From the NCBI GenBank assembly GCA_963792365.1, contig CAWBVW010000001.1, positions 62,001 through 126,000 of the forward strand: a DNA stretch of 64,000 bases. The letters are read 5' to 3'. The translations under genes and the position numbers were made by a program. Source of the stretch: JAOUGY01 sp963792365. Its GTDB lineage: Bacteria > Actinomycetota > Acidimicrobiia > Spongiisociales > ZC4RG35. Positions 1-8,317 of the stretch are shown here, piece after piece (position 1 is the stretch's first letter; every line of letters begins with the position of its first letter). Under the pieces are notes generated by a model that was not told the origin of the DNA, made no database searches, and was given only the letters and a program-made list of their open reading frames with translations.

Positions 1-1
1 C

Positions 2-520
2 TTCCATCTGACGGTGGCGAGTGCCGTGACGATGTCGTTCATGGGCATCACGTTCTGGCTCGTGCCGTACGTCACCGGCAAGAAGCTGTACCGACCGAGG
101 ATGGCCTTGGCGCAGATATGGGTGTGGTTCGTGGGCATGGTGATCTTCTCGAACGCCATGCATGTGCTCGGCCTGCTGGGAGCGCCCCGCCGCACACCCC
201 TTGGCGAGGCCCCTTATGTCCCGGAGGCATGGAACGGCCATCTGCTGCGCACGAGCATCGGTGGGACGATCCTGCTGGTCTCGGTGCTCATGTATGGCTG
301 GATCATGCTGAAGACGGCGATCGGTCCGAAGGCCGATCCCGACGAGCTCCCGGATGTGCCGGTCGCAGAGTCGATCCGCGATCCCCAGCTCACACCTGCA
401 TGGCTCGACAACTTCAAGCCGTGGCTCATCGGCGCAGGTGTGCTGCTGGTGCTCGCATACGGCCCACAGCTGTTCGACCAGATCTCGACGATCAGCCTCA
501 ATGCACCCGGTGTGCCATGA
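2..520 (+). CDS. ba3-type cytochrome c oxidase subunit I, C-terminal part (cut by window start)
   Basis: The reading frame is open from base 2, so the N-terminal two thirds lie outside the window. The first visible residues, FHLTVASAVTMSFMG, match the helix of B-type (ba3) heme-copper oxidases that follows the heme-ligating His pair. The His at bases 5-7 should be the low-spin heme ligand. Further hydrophobic helices (LAQIWVWFVGMVIFS, ILLVSVLMYGWIML, LIGAGVLLVLAYG) fit the end of a membrane subunit that reduces O2 and pumps protons. The next gene, a cytochrome b/c fusion, starts about 40 bases downstream on the same strand, and SCO copper chaperones follow. Family assignment is firm. The exact oxidase class rests on the motif only. 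Confidence 0.82.
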   Translation, partial: FHLTVASAVTMSFMGITFWLVPYVTGKKLYRPRMALAQIWVWFVGMVIFSNAMHVLGLLGAPRRTPLGEAPYVPEAWNGHLLRTSIGGTILLVSVLMYGWIMLKTAIGPKADPDELPDVPVAESIRDPQLTPAWLDNFKPWLIGAGVLLVLAYGPQLFDQISTISLNAPGVP

Positions 521-559
521 CCTGCGCTGATTCGCCCGACTGACGAGAGGGCGGATTCC

Positions 560-2743
560 TTGGAGACACCCTCGGTCGGTGGAGGGAGGGCGGAACACGA
601 AGTCCGCCTTCCCTCCACCATGACACGGTTGGAACGCGCTACGGCAGTGGCGGAGTCGCCCATCCGGCGGATCGTCGGTTCTGGCCGACTCAACCCCCTC
701 CCCCACGCCGGCACGATCAGCGTCTTTCTCCTCATCGTGGTGACGCTCACCGGCTTGTACCTCACCTTCTTCTTCGAGTTCGGGTTCGCCGAGTCCTACG
801 GGGCGATCGCCCGGATGCAGGCCAATCCCATCCAGCGAACGATCAGGGCGCTCCATAGGTACAGCTCCGCCGCCCTGGTGGTGACCACGCTCGTTCATGC
901 ATGGCGCATCTTTGCCGCGAGGCGATTCACGGGACCACGACGCTGGCGATGGGTCTCAGGATCGCTTGCACTCGGACTGGTCTGGCTGGCAGGGGTGACC
1001 GGGTACTGGCTGATCTGGGACACTCGCGCCCAGGCGCTCACCGAAGCCTTCGCCTCGATGATGGGGTCCATCTCATCGGCATGGGAAGTGGCCATGCTCC
1101 GGACCGACAGCACGGGCTGGGTCCCGCTCCTCACACTGTGGTTCATACACTTCTTGCTGACGGCGATCATCGGGTACGCCCTGTGGCGACACGTCCGAAA
1201 GACGCGCCACGCCTGGCTTCCACGCCGTCGTTGGATGTTCATGATGGGCGGAGCACTGGCTCTGGTTTCCATCGCTCTGCCCCCGGAGCTGCTGCCGGCC
1301 GCCAGCCCCGGAGTCATTCCAGGATCGATGCCGCTCGACCCGTTCGTGATGTTCCTATTGCCACCGCTGCTGGGGTCGTGGCCTTGGGGCGTTGCGATCA
1401 TCGCGATCGTGGTGGCGACCGCCGGCACGATCGTGCCGTGGTTGCTGAGACGCGCCGACCCTCCCATCGCCCGAGTGGTGGCCGACCGCTGCACCGGTTG
1501 CGAGCTCTGCGTCATCGACTGTCCGTACCTTGCGCTGACGATGTCCTCGGACGACGAAAGCGCCATCGCCGTGGTCGACGCCGAACGTTGCGTGGGATGC
1601 GGTATCTGTGTCGGCTCCTGCTCGTTCGGCGCCATCGACGGGTTCGGAGAGCTGGCGATCGCCCCGGATCTCGAGGGGGCGACGATCCTCGCCTGCAGCC
1701 GTCACTTCGCCCTCGGCGGTGTGCCCGAAGACACAAACGCCATCGAGGTGCGCTGCGTGGGCATCCTCAATCCACGGATGGTGTCTGCACTGATCGAGGC
1801 AGGCGCCAGCTCGGTCAACGTGATCGGGTGCCCCCCGGGCGACTGCACCTACGGCGTCGGGAACCTCCTCACCTCGGAACGGATCGAAGGAACCCGGCGT
1901 CCCCACGTCGCGCGCGCCTGGGCCGACCGGGTGACGCAGGACTGGGTAGCTCCCGGTGCGCTGGCGGCGACCGTCGGGGACCCCAACCGGCACACCGCCG
2001 CCGGTCCCGACGACGCACCGTCGGGGTGGCGGCGATGGGCTCCGACTGTCGCCGTGGTCGCAGTGTCGGTGGTGCTCATCGGACTGGCCACGGGCATCCG
2101 GTTCTCGAACGAGCCCGCGAACGCCGAGATCCGCGTCCTCGTGGATCACCGGCCGGGATCGGTGATCGAGGGGGCAGAGACCGCGACCTCTGGCTTTCCG
2201 ATGACGGTCGAGGTGTTCCGTAGAGGCGAACTCGTCGATTCTGCTCTTGTCGCCCGGTCCGGCGAGCGGGTGGAGGCCGTCGTGGACATCCCGGTGGAAC
2301 CGGGTGACGGCCCATGGGAGGTACGGCTGGTGGAAGGCTCGGATTCGACGGTCCTCGGGTCCTTTGCGTCGATCGACGCCGGACGGCGGAGCGTGACGGC
2401 GGCAGTCGATGAGCTACCGCCCCCTGGCGCCGATCTTGGCGAGGCCCTGTTCGCCGGCAACGGCCTCGGCGAGAATCTGGGATGCGAGGTGTGCCACTCA
2501 CTGAACCCTGGCGAGCAACTGGTGGGCCCTTCGTTGGCGGGCATCGCCACCGTCGCCGGGGACCGGGTTCCTGGTCTCGACGCCGAAGGGTACATCCGAC
2601 AGTCGATCGTCGACCCGGACGCCTACACGGTGCCGGGATACCCCGCCGGTCAGATGCTGCAGGACTACGAAGATCGGCTTTCCCCCGAGGAACTCGAAGG
2701 GCTGGTGACGTACCTGATGACACTCACAGAGGCGGACGGATGA
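560..2743 (+). CDS. Cytochrome b - bis(4Fe-4S) ferredoxin - MvhD-like - cytochrome c fusion protein
   Basis: Domains in order: a cytochrome b6-like membrane domain (about residues 50-290) with two bis-His heme pairs, each 14 residues apart (LHRYSS...LVHAWR and FIHFLL...LWRHVRK); a two-cluster ferredoxin (CTGCELCVIDCP from residue 311, then CVGCGICVGSC); an MvhD-type iron-sulfur domain (about 375-440: ILACSRH, EVRCVGILNP, IGCPPGDCTYG); one more membrane helix near 510; and a periplasmic tail with a cytochrome c site CEVCH at about 642. MvhD domains normally pass electrons between hydrogenase and heterodisulfide reductase. The order here suggests a conduit from a cytoplasmic donor through heme b to cytochrome c and the upstream ba3 oxidase. 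The start is uncertain. TTG 560 has a GAGAGGG ribosome site 8 bases before it; ATG 620 lies directly after a strong hairpin. No Rieske gene is visible. Confidence 0.85.
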   Translation: METPSVGGGRAEHEVRLPSTMTRLERATAVAESPIRRIVGSGRLNPLPHAGTISVFLLIVVTLTGLYLTFFFEFGFAESYGAIARMQANPIQRTIRALHRYSSAALVVTTLVHAWRIFAARRFTGPRRWRWVSGSLALGLVWLAGVTGYWLIWDTRAQALTEAFASMMGSISSAWEVAMLRTDSTGWVPLLTLWFIHFLLTAIIGYALWRHVRKTRHAWLPRRRWMFMMGGALALVSIALPPELLPAASPGVIPGSMPLDPFVMFLLPPLLGSWPWGVAIIAIVVATAGTIVPWLLRRADPPIARVVADRCTGCELCVIDCPYLALTMSSDDESAIAVVDAERCVGCGICVGSCSFGAIDGFGELAIAPDLEGATILACSRHFALGGVPEDTNAIEVRCVGILNPRMVSALIEAGASSVNVIGCPPGDCTYGVGNLLTSERIEGTRRPHVARAWADRVTQDWVAPGALAATVGDPNRHTAAGPDDAPSGWRRWAPTVAVVAVSVVLIGLATGIRFSNEPANAEIRVLVDHRPGSVIEGAETATSGFPMTVEVFRRGELVDSALVARSGERVEAVVDIPVEPGDGPWEVRLVEGSDSTVLGSFASIDAGRRSVTAAVDELPPPGADLGEALFAGNGLGENLGCEVCHSLNPGEQLVGPSLAGIATVAGDRVPGLDAEGYIRQSIVDPDAYTVPGYPAGQMLQDYEDRLSPEELEGLVTYLMTLTEADG
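578..619 (+). other. 17-bp hairpin just before an ATG
   Basis: Bases 578-594 and 603-619 are reverse complements over 17 positions with one G.T wobble. They enclose the 8-base loop ACACGAAG. No T-run follows. The right arm ends directly before the in-frame ATG at 620 of the cytochrome fusion gene. It could be an mRNA-processing or attenuating stem-loop between the oxidase gene and the next gene, or a structure inside the coding region if translation begins at the TTG at 560. Confidence 0.7.
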
Positions 2744-3117
2744 GGCGCCTCCTGGCCGTGCTGCTTCTGCTTTCGGCCGGCTGCGGCAACCCTGCCATCG
2801 GCGGATCGACCGATCTCACAGAAGGAGACGAGCTGTTCGCCGCCCCAGTGCTCGGCAATCGAGCCGGCTGCATCACATGCCACTCCCTCGAGCCCGATGT
2901 GCCGTTGGTTGGGCCGTCGATCGCCGGCATCGGCGCCGTGGCGGGCGACCGAGTCGACGGACTCGACGCCGAGGCCTATCTTCGACAGTCACTGGTGGAA
3001 CCGAATGCCTACATCGTGGACGGATTCGCAGATGACGTCATGCCGGGTGACTACGTGCTCAACCTCACCGATCCCCAGATCGAAGCCCTGGTGGACTACA
3101 TGGCGGGTCTGAGGTGA
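2740..3117 (+). CDS. Small cytochrome c lipoprotein
   Basis: The ATG at 2740 overlaps the TGA of the preceding fusion gene (ATGA), so the two are translationally coupled. The 125-residue product begins MRRLLAVLLLLSAGC, a lipoprotein signal with lipobox SAGC. It carries one heme site, CITCH, near residue 45. The sequence resembles the cytochrome c tail of the upstream fusion protein (both have VGPS.AGI..VAGDRV and EAYLRQSLVEP-like segments), suggesting duplication of that domain. It probably shuttles electrons on the outer face of the membrane to the ba3 oxidase. The likely axial Met lies in DDVMPGDY. Confidence 0.85.
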   Translation: MRRLLAVLLLLSAGCGNPAIGGSTDLTEGDELFAAPVLGNRAGCITCHSLEPDVPLVGPSIAGIGAVAGDRVDGLDAEAYLRQSLVEPNAYIVDGFADDVMPGDYVLNLTDPQIEALVDYMAGLR

Positions 3118-3150
3118 CCGATCGGTGTCCCGGGCGGCGTTTTCGGCCAT

Positions 3151-3175
3151 ACGTTCTACGTTCTACGTTCTACGT
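3151..3175. repeat. Heptanucleotide tandem repeat (ACGTTCT)
   Basis: Three exact copies of ACGTTCT followed by ACGT stand in the short spacer between the cytochrome c gene and the convergent lipoprotein gene. A second heptamer repeat with a different unit occurs at 59992-60054. No coding role is apparent. Confidence 0.85.
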
Positions 3176-3220
3176 CCAGAGCTCTATGCCCGCCATCGAG
3201 GACGCACAGTGAAGCCAGGC

Positions 3221-3610
3221 TCACCCAGAGGGGAAGATCTCTTCGGTGCCCTCGCCGACGACCCCATCGATGGTGCGGGTCCCGACCAGCCGGCCGTCGG
3301 GCTCGATCGAGTACGTGGCCGTGCCGGAGCTGTCTCCTCTGGGCGTCTCGATCGAACTCCACTCGACGCGGAGCGTGGATCCTTCGACGACCCCCTCGCC
3401 TCCCAGGATGGCGCCGGTGACCACCCACTCCATGTGGACGCTCCCGACACCGGTCTCCTCGATCTTCACGGTGCCGGAGTACTCGTTTCCGAGGGCATCG
3501 ACGCCGTTGACCACGTAGACACCGGGCAGGCCGGGAGCGTCGGTGACCTGGCTACCGGGCAGCGAACAGGCGGCGAGCACCAGGGCGAAGAGGAAGAAAG
3601 CGAGACGCAT
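3221..3610 (-). CDS. Small beta-rich lipoprotein
   Basis: The 129-residue product starts MRLAFFLFALVLAAC, a clear lipoprotein signal with lipobox LAAC. The rest alternates polar and hydrophobic residues with many Gly (EYSGTVKIEETGVG, GEGVVEGSTLRVEW), as in small beta-sheet lipoproteins. Function is unknown. It lies on the opposite strand inside an otherwise plus-strand respiratory cluster. The plus-strand frame across it (3125 to about 3600) has the Arg/Asp/Gly-rich composition of an antisense shadow, so I assign the DNA to this strand and start the SCO gene downstream. It is divergent from that gene. Confidence 0.72.
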   Translation of the reverse strand: MRLAFFLFALVLAACSLPGSQVTDAPGLPGVYVVNGVDALGNEYSGTVKIEETGVGSVHMEWVVTGAILGGEGVVEGSTLRVEWSSIETPRGDSSGTATYSIEPDGRLVGTRTIDGVVGEGTEEIFPSG

Positions 3611-3685
3611 GGCGAGCCGGAGTCTATCTGGCGGCTACTGCCCCGCTGGGCGCGGTGGTCCGGCGTCGGATTTCTCCTCCTCGCC

Positions 3686-4306
3686 ATGGCGGTACTCGCA
3701 TTCGCGTTGTTCCAGCCGATCCAGGTGCTACCGCGAATCAGGCTGGCTCCCGGATTCGAGATGATCGACTCCAACGGGTCGACCATCACGAGCGACTCGA
3801 CACGGGGTCGTGTCGTGTTGTACGGGTTTGCGTACGGCGAGTGCGGTGCGGAGTGTGATCGGATCCGGGAGACGATGGCGGCGGTCGCCCAGCGGGTGGA
3901 CGGCGAGGTGGACCTCGGCGGCACGGCGTTCGACCTGATCACCGTGTCTTTCGATCCGGAGCGGGATTCCGAGCGCCTCGGGGCTCTTGCATCGGACTGG
4001 GGTGTGGACGGGGACACCTGGACATGGGCCGTGCCCACCCCGGGTGACGCTGCGCGAACCGTGCTCGGCCAAGGCTTCGGTCTCTACTATCAGCCGGTCG
4101 AAGACGGCACGTTCAGCTTCGATCCGAGGTTTGTTCTCGTCGACGGCTGGGGTGTGGTGAGAGGCGAGTACCGCTACTCCACGCTCGCCGACGACGCCGA
4201 CAAACTGATCCGTCACATCGGCCTGCTGGGTGACGAACTTCGCAACTCCAACGGGGTGGCGTCGGTCGCCTACGAGGCCGCTCACGTCTTCTTGTGTTAC
4301 CCGTGA
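3686..4306 (+). CDS. SCO1/SenC-like copper protein with altered metal site
   Basis: A thioredoxin-fold SCO-family protein with an N-terminal membrane anchor. The paired cysteines are present (GECGAEC, Cys53 and Cys57) and so is the family VSFDPERD segment. The His that completes the copper site in SCO proteins is missing: where the neighbouring paralogue has VDHTAHLIAID, this protein reads SFDPRFVLVD. It may therefore act as a thiol-disulfide partner rather than a copper carrier. ATG 3686 is the first standard start after the divergent lipoprotein gene, but it cuts into the hydrophobic helix. In-frame codons upstream (CTG 3638, ATC 3626) would give a full helix, so the true start may be non-standard. 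The ribosome site is weak. Confidence 0.72.
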   Translation: MAVLAFALFQPIQVLPRIRLAPGFEMIDSNGSTITSDSTRGRVVLYGFAYGECGAECDRIRETMAAVAQRVDGEVDLGGTAFDLITVSFDPERDSERLGALASDWGVDGDTWTWAVPTPGDAARTVLGQGFGLYYQPVEDGTFSFDPRFVLVDGWGVVRGEYRYSTLADDADKLIRHIGLLGDELRNSNGVASVAYEAAHVFLCYP

Positions 4307-4316
4307 GAGGAAACCC

Positions 4317-4952
4317 GTGATCCAAGCCACCGAGTCCCAGGCACCTCCTCGCCGTCGCAAACAATGGGGGCTGTACGCCATCTACGCCGCAGCCCTCCTG
4401 GCGGGCGTCCTGGTCGCATTCATCTTCCTCAAACCCCATGAGTACGCGGGGGCGGTCATCCAGTCACCGTCCCCGGCCCCCGCCCTCGACGACATGTTCT
4501 TCCACACGCGGGAACCCGCAGAGTTGTGGCGGTTCGACGGTGACGTCGTGCTCATGTACTTCGGGTACACCCATTGTCCAGACGTCTGTCCCACCACTCT
4601 CGCTGCGATCGCACGGGCGAAGGAACAACTGGGCAACGACGCCGACCGAATCCACACCCTCATGGTCACGGTGGACCCCGACCGGGACACATCCACGGCG
4701 CTCGGTGACTACATGACTCACTTCGACCCCGACTTCCTGGGGGTGTACGGCGACGAGCACGCGACGCGTCAAGCAGCCGTCCTGTACGGGATCCACGTCG
4801 AACGGCACGAAGGAACTGCGGCCAGCGGATATGTCGTCGACCACACTGCCCACCTCATCGCCATCGACACCGACGGCTTCATCCGCGTGATCTATCCAAC
4901 AGACGTCGCACCCGACGCTTTGGCTTCCGACCTGAATGATCTGCTCGGTTGA
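4317..4952 (+). CDS. SCO1/SenC family copper chaperone
   Basis: The 211-residue product has an N-terminal anchor (YAIYAAALLAGVLVAFIF), the copper-binding motif HCPDVCP (Cys87, Cys91), the VTVDPDRD signature, and the third ligand His176 in VDHTAH. All residues needed for copper delivery to the CuA site of cytochrome oxidase are present. GTG 4317 is chosen because GAGAGG lies 7 bases before it. It starts 10 bases after the previous SCO gene. Together with the upstream ba3 oxidase, this is probably the dedicated copper-insertion factor. Confidence 0.9.
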   Translation: MIQATESQAPPRRRKQWGLYAIYAAALLAGVLVAFIFLKPHEYAGAVIQSPSPAPALDDMFFHTREPAELWRFDGDVVLMYFGYTHCPDVCPTTLAAIARAKEQLGNDADRIHTLMVTVDPDRDTSTALGDYMTHFDPDFLGVYGDEHATRQAAVLYGIHVERHEGTAASGYVVDHTAHLIAIDTDGFIRVIYPTDVAPDALASDLNDLLG

Positions 4953-4983
4953 ACCTGCTCGCCGGCCGTGTGAGAGAGCTGCG

Positions 4984-5298
4984 TCACTGCTTCACGCTCG
5001 AGAATCCCGGCTGGACCGACAACCGTGAGGCCACCCTCTCGCCGGACCGGGGCGGCTCCTCCTCGAACGGCAGCTCGATGATCCACCTCGCGCCACCAAT
5101 CCACACGATGCGGCCCGGATTCAACTGCCGCACCCCCATCACCACGCCGTTCGCATCCAATCCCACCGCCCACAATGCCTCACGCATGCCAAACCCGTGA
5201 ACCGAACTCGTCCGGAAGAGCATCCGCCTGCCGCCCGCTCGGGGCCTCAGACCCTTCCATCGGAGCCGAAAGGAATCAGCGTGAATCACGTCGAGCAC
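4984..5298 (-). CDS. DUF192 family protein
   Basis: A 104-residue protein with the DUF192 pattern: a VHGFGM segment near residue 35, then ALWAVGLDANGVVMGV, a conserved Arg/Pro turn (LNPGRIVWI) and WIIELP near the end. DUF192 proteins are small beta-barrel proteins of unknown function, often secreted. No signal peptide is visible here. The gene converges with the SCO gene, with 31 bases between the stops. Confidence 0.75.
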   Translation of the reverse strand: MLDVIHADSFRLRWKGLRPRAGGRRMLFRTSSVHGFGMREALWAVGLDANGVVMGVRQLNPGRIVWIGGARWIIELPFEEEPPRSGERVASRLSVQPGFSSVKQ

Positions 5299-5388
5299 TC
5301 CTCGAAGCTATCGCACCCGAGGCCCGGTGCCGAGAGGTCTGTGACGCTCAGCCGTCAATCGACCGGCCGCGTCCGATAGCGTCCGGCC

Positions 5389-5802
5389 ATGACGCAACCC
5401 GCGACACCATCACAACCACCAGACATGGCCGCGTGGAATCTCGGACTCCGCTTCATCCTCGAACTCGCCGCGCTGGCCGGGATCGGAGCCGGCACATGGG
5501 CCCTCACCACGGGTTGGTTCCGTTGGGTGTCGGTTGTCTTGGCACCATTGGTCGCGGCGGCAGCCTGGGGTGCGTTCCGGGTGGCCGGGGACACCAGCAG
5601 CTCGGGGAAGGCGCCGGTCGAGGTTCCCGGCCCGGTTCGCCTCGTGCTCGAGTTCGTCGTCTTCGTCGGCGGTTGGTGGGGTGCGATGAAGGCCGGATGG
5701 ACCACGTTCGCCCTGGTGTACGCCGTCGCCCTGGTCGTGCACCATGCGGCCGGTCTTCAACGGGTCAGGTGGCTCGTCTCACCCGCCAACGACGGCAGAT
5801 GA
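5389..5802 (+). CDS. DUF2568 (YrdB-like) four-helix membrane protein
   Basis: The 137-residue product has four hydrophobic segments (LRFILELAALAGIGAGTWAL, VSVVLAPLVAAAAWG, LVLEFVVFVGGWW, FALVYAVALVVHHAAG). It shows the family pattern N..LRFILEL near the start and WG.FRV in the middle, typical of YrdB/DUF2568. Function is unknown in the family. It converges with the GH31 gene. Confidence 0.8.
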   Translation: MTQPATPSQPPDMAAWNLGLRFILELAALAGIGAGTWALTTGWFRWVSVVLAPLVAAAAWGAFRVAGDTSSSGKAPVEVPGPVRLVLEFVVFVGGWWGAMKAGWTTFALVYAVALVVHHAAGLQRVRWLVSPANDGR

Positions 5803-5835
5803 CGCCGTTCGATCGCAGCCGAGCCCTTCGACCGG

Positions 5836-8262
5836 TCACACCGTGAACGTCGCGGTGAAGTCCTCGCCTCGGTTCGGCATCACGAAGCGACCACCGGCCT
5901 CACTCACCGGCTGACCATCGACGCTGACGGTGGACGGCGAATCGCCGTGGACGACGAGATGAAACGACGTGCGCCGGAACTCCGGATAGCCCTCACCTTC
6001 GGTCGAGGACCTCAGCGTCACCGTGTCGCCCTCACGCTCCAACTCGAAGATCGTGCGGCGGAGCCCGCCAGAGCGGAACGCGAACGTGGCGCCGTCATCC
6101 TCCTGCAGCATCGACCGACGCGTGGCGTCCCGGCCCGGTGAGAACACATGCAGTTCGATGACCTCAGGATGGTGGTCGGCGGTGCTTGCAGGAGCTTCGG
6201 GCCACATCGGGATCACCGAACCTCCCCGTGCGAACATCGGAATTCGCTCCATCGGCGTCGCTGCGCCGACGAAGCGCTGCCCATCGATCCGTTCGCCGGT
6301 GTGCCAGTCGTGCCACTCCCCTTCCGGGAGATAGACCTGACGAGCGGTCGTCCCCGGCTCCACCACCGGGGCGACGAGTAGATCGGGTCCGAAGAGGTAC
6401 TCGTCGTCGATCCCCTGGACCACCGGGTCGCGCTGGTGATCGAACACGAGCGGCCGCTGTACCGGTGCACCTGACTCGTTGGCTTTCACAAAGGCCGAGT
6501 AGATGTACGGCAGGAGCCGATAGCGGAGCCGCACCGCATCTCGCGCAAGGTCCTCGACGAGGGAACCCCAGGCCCAGGCGTAGCGATCCGGGCTGCCGAG
6601 CTCGGCGTGGTTCCGGAAGAAGGGCGTGAGCGCTCCGTATTGCATCCAGCGGAGGAACAGCTCGGCCGTGGGGATGCCCCTGAAGCCTCCGACGTCGGAG
6701 CCGGCGAACGGTTGACCCGAGACTCCGAGGCCCATGGTCATGGGGATGCTGAGCCACAGGTGATCCCACCGCGACATGTTGTCCCCGGTCCACGAAGCGG
6801 AGTAGCGCTGGATACCGGCTGAGCCTGCCCGGGTGAGCACGAAGGGCCGAGCGTTCGGTCGAGCCTCGAGCAGCCCTTCGACCGTCCCCATGGCCATCAT
6901 CAGCGCATACTGGTTGTGGTATCGCTCGTGAGACCCTCGTCCCCGGTCGAAGCGCATCCTGTCGGGAGGGATGATTCCGGTCGCCGGTTCGTTCATATCG
7001 TTCCAGATGCCGGCGACACCGCGCTCGAGGTGTTCGGCGTTGAGCCTGCCCCACCACGTTCGGGTCGCTTCCGTGGCGAAGTCGGGGAAAGCCGTTCTCC
7101 CCGGCCACACCTGGCCGACGTAGATGTCGCCGCCCTCGGTGAGACAGAGCAGACCCCGCTCCGCCGCCTCATCGAACACCGACCACCCGGGATCGTGCTT
7201 GACCCCCGGGTCGACGATGGTGATCACCTTGAACCCGTCGTCGGCGAGCCGTCTGATCAGTCCCTCAGGATCGGGAAACGCCTTGCGGTCAAAGGTGAAC
7301 ACTCGATACCCATCCATGTGCTCGATGTCGAGCCAGACAGCGTCACACGGAATACCGGCGGAACGATGCCGCTCGGCGACGATCTCCACGCCGGCCTGGT
7401 CGTATGCATGCCATCTGCACTGGTGGTAGCCCAACGCCCACATGGGAGGCATGGCCGGGCGCCCGGTGAGCCATGTGTAGGCATCGACCACATCCGCCAT
7501 CTCCGGGCCGGCGAAGAGGTACTCCACGTAGTGTCCGCCGTCGAAGTGGACCCTGTATTCCGTCGGATGCGAGAACTCGTACGACGCTCGGAATCCATTG
7601 TCGACAAAACTTCCCCCAATGGCCCCATCGGGCCGGGTCTGATGATGGAAGAAGGGGATCGACATGTAGTACGGGTCGAACTCCGAGCTGGTCGGATCGG
7701 ACCGGGGGTCGGCAGAGGGAAGCCCCGCCGTGAACTCAGCCGTGGCATCCGGGTTGAGAATGTCGGTGTTCCAGAGTGTGAAGTCACGACCCCGACGGTT
7801 GTGCGACCCGGTCTTCTCCCCCAGCCCGTACACCGCGTCCGCCGGCCCGCACCTCCGGCGAACCACGAACGAATCGTTCAAGGTTGCGTACGCCCAGCTC
7901 CTGCCGTCGTCGTCGACCCAGGTCTCCGCGATGACGCTTCCGTCCGGGCGGTGCACGTCCAGCGTGAACGGCTCGAGTCCGAGCCTGACGACGAGGGCCC
8001 CGGTCGCCACTTCCGCCGTGTCCGCCTCGAGAGCCACCGTGATCTCCGAATGCTCTCGAAGAGGGTTCGCCTCCACGGCGAAGGTCGGCTGCTCGTCGAG
8101 GACCCCGCCTCTGCTGATGGAAATCCGAACGACGTCGTCGCGGATCACCTCGACGAGCAGCCGCTCGCCATGGAGAGAGGCGTCGAGACCACGCGGAGTC
8201 TCGACGACGGAATCGACGCGTTGGAACCTCAGGTATTCGTTGAGATCTGGTCGGCGCAACAT
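5836..8262 (-). CDS. GH31 family alpha-glycosidase
   Basis: The 808-residue product has the usual GH31 layout: an N-terminal beta-sandwich, the catalytic barrel, and C-terminal beta domains. The nucleophile is Asp422 in IWNDMNEP and the acid/base is Asp494 in SWTGDNMSRWDHL. WLDIEHMDGY and FAGSDVGGF are also typical. The likely reaction is exo-hydrolysis of alpha-glucosides or alpha-xylosides. No signal peptide is visible, so it should be cytoplasmic. ATG 8262 is preferred over longer in-frame openings, because residues before MLRRPDLNEYL read as noise and would run through the divergent oxidoreductase gene. No sugar transporter is adjacent. Confidence 0.92.
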   Translation of the reverse strand: MLRRPDLNEYLRFQRVDSVVETPRGLDASLHGERLLVEVIRDDVVRISISRGGVLDEQPTFAVEANPLREHSEITVALEADTAEVATGALVVRLGLEPFTLDVHRPDGSVIAETWVDDDGRSWAYATLNDSFVVRRRCGPADAVYGLGEKTGSHNRRGRDFTLWNTDILNPDATAEFTAGLPSADPRSDPTSSEFDPYYMSIPFFHHQTRPDGAIGGSFVDNGFRASYEFSHPTEYRVHFDGGHYVEYLFAGPEMADVVDAYTWLTGRPAMPPMWALGYHQCRWHAYDQAGVEIVAERHRSAGIPCDAVWLDIEHMDGYRVFTFDRKAFPDPEGLIRRLADDGFKVITIVDPGVKHDPGWSVFDEAAERGLLCLTEGGDIYVGQVWPGRTAFPDFATEATRTWWGRLNAEHLERGVAGIWNDMNEPATGIIPPDRMRFDRGRGSHERYHNQYALMMAMGTVEGLLEARPNARPFVLTRAGSAGIQRYSASWTGDNMSRWDHLWLSIPMTMGLGVSGQPFAGSDVGGFRGIPTAELFLRWMQYGALTPFFRNHAELGSPDRYAWAWGSLVEDLARDAVRLRYRLLPYIYSAFVKANESGAPVQRPLVFDHQRDPVVQGIDDEYLFGPDLLVAPVVEPGTTARQVYLPEGEWHDWHTGERIDGQRFVGAATPMERIPMFARGGSVIPMWPEAPASTADHHPEVIELHVFSPGRDATRRSMLQEDDGATFAFRSGGLRRTIFELEREGDTVTLRSSTEGEGYPEFRRTSFHLVVHGDSPSTVSVDGQPVSEAGGRFVMPNRGEDFTATFTV

Positions 8263-8317
8263 CGCGCAGACGATAGGCTCGGCCCCGGAGATCCGATCCG
8301 CCACGGCGAGGATGATG

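Noticed and set aside
901..2223. 440-residue second-frame ORF inside the cytochrome fusion gene
   Set aside because: Arg/His/Asp-rich shadow within a gene with clear heme and cluster motifs.
3125..3600. Plus-strand extension that would lengthen the first SCO protein to 393 residues
   Set aside because: The sequence is Asp/Gly/Arg-rich with no domain, and it mirrors a good lipoprotein gene on the minus strand.
7865..7878. GAACGAATCGTTC, similar to a LexA box
   Set aside because: The half-sites are separated by 5 instead of 4 bases and it lies inside the GH31 coding region.
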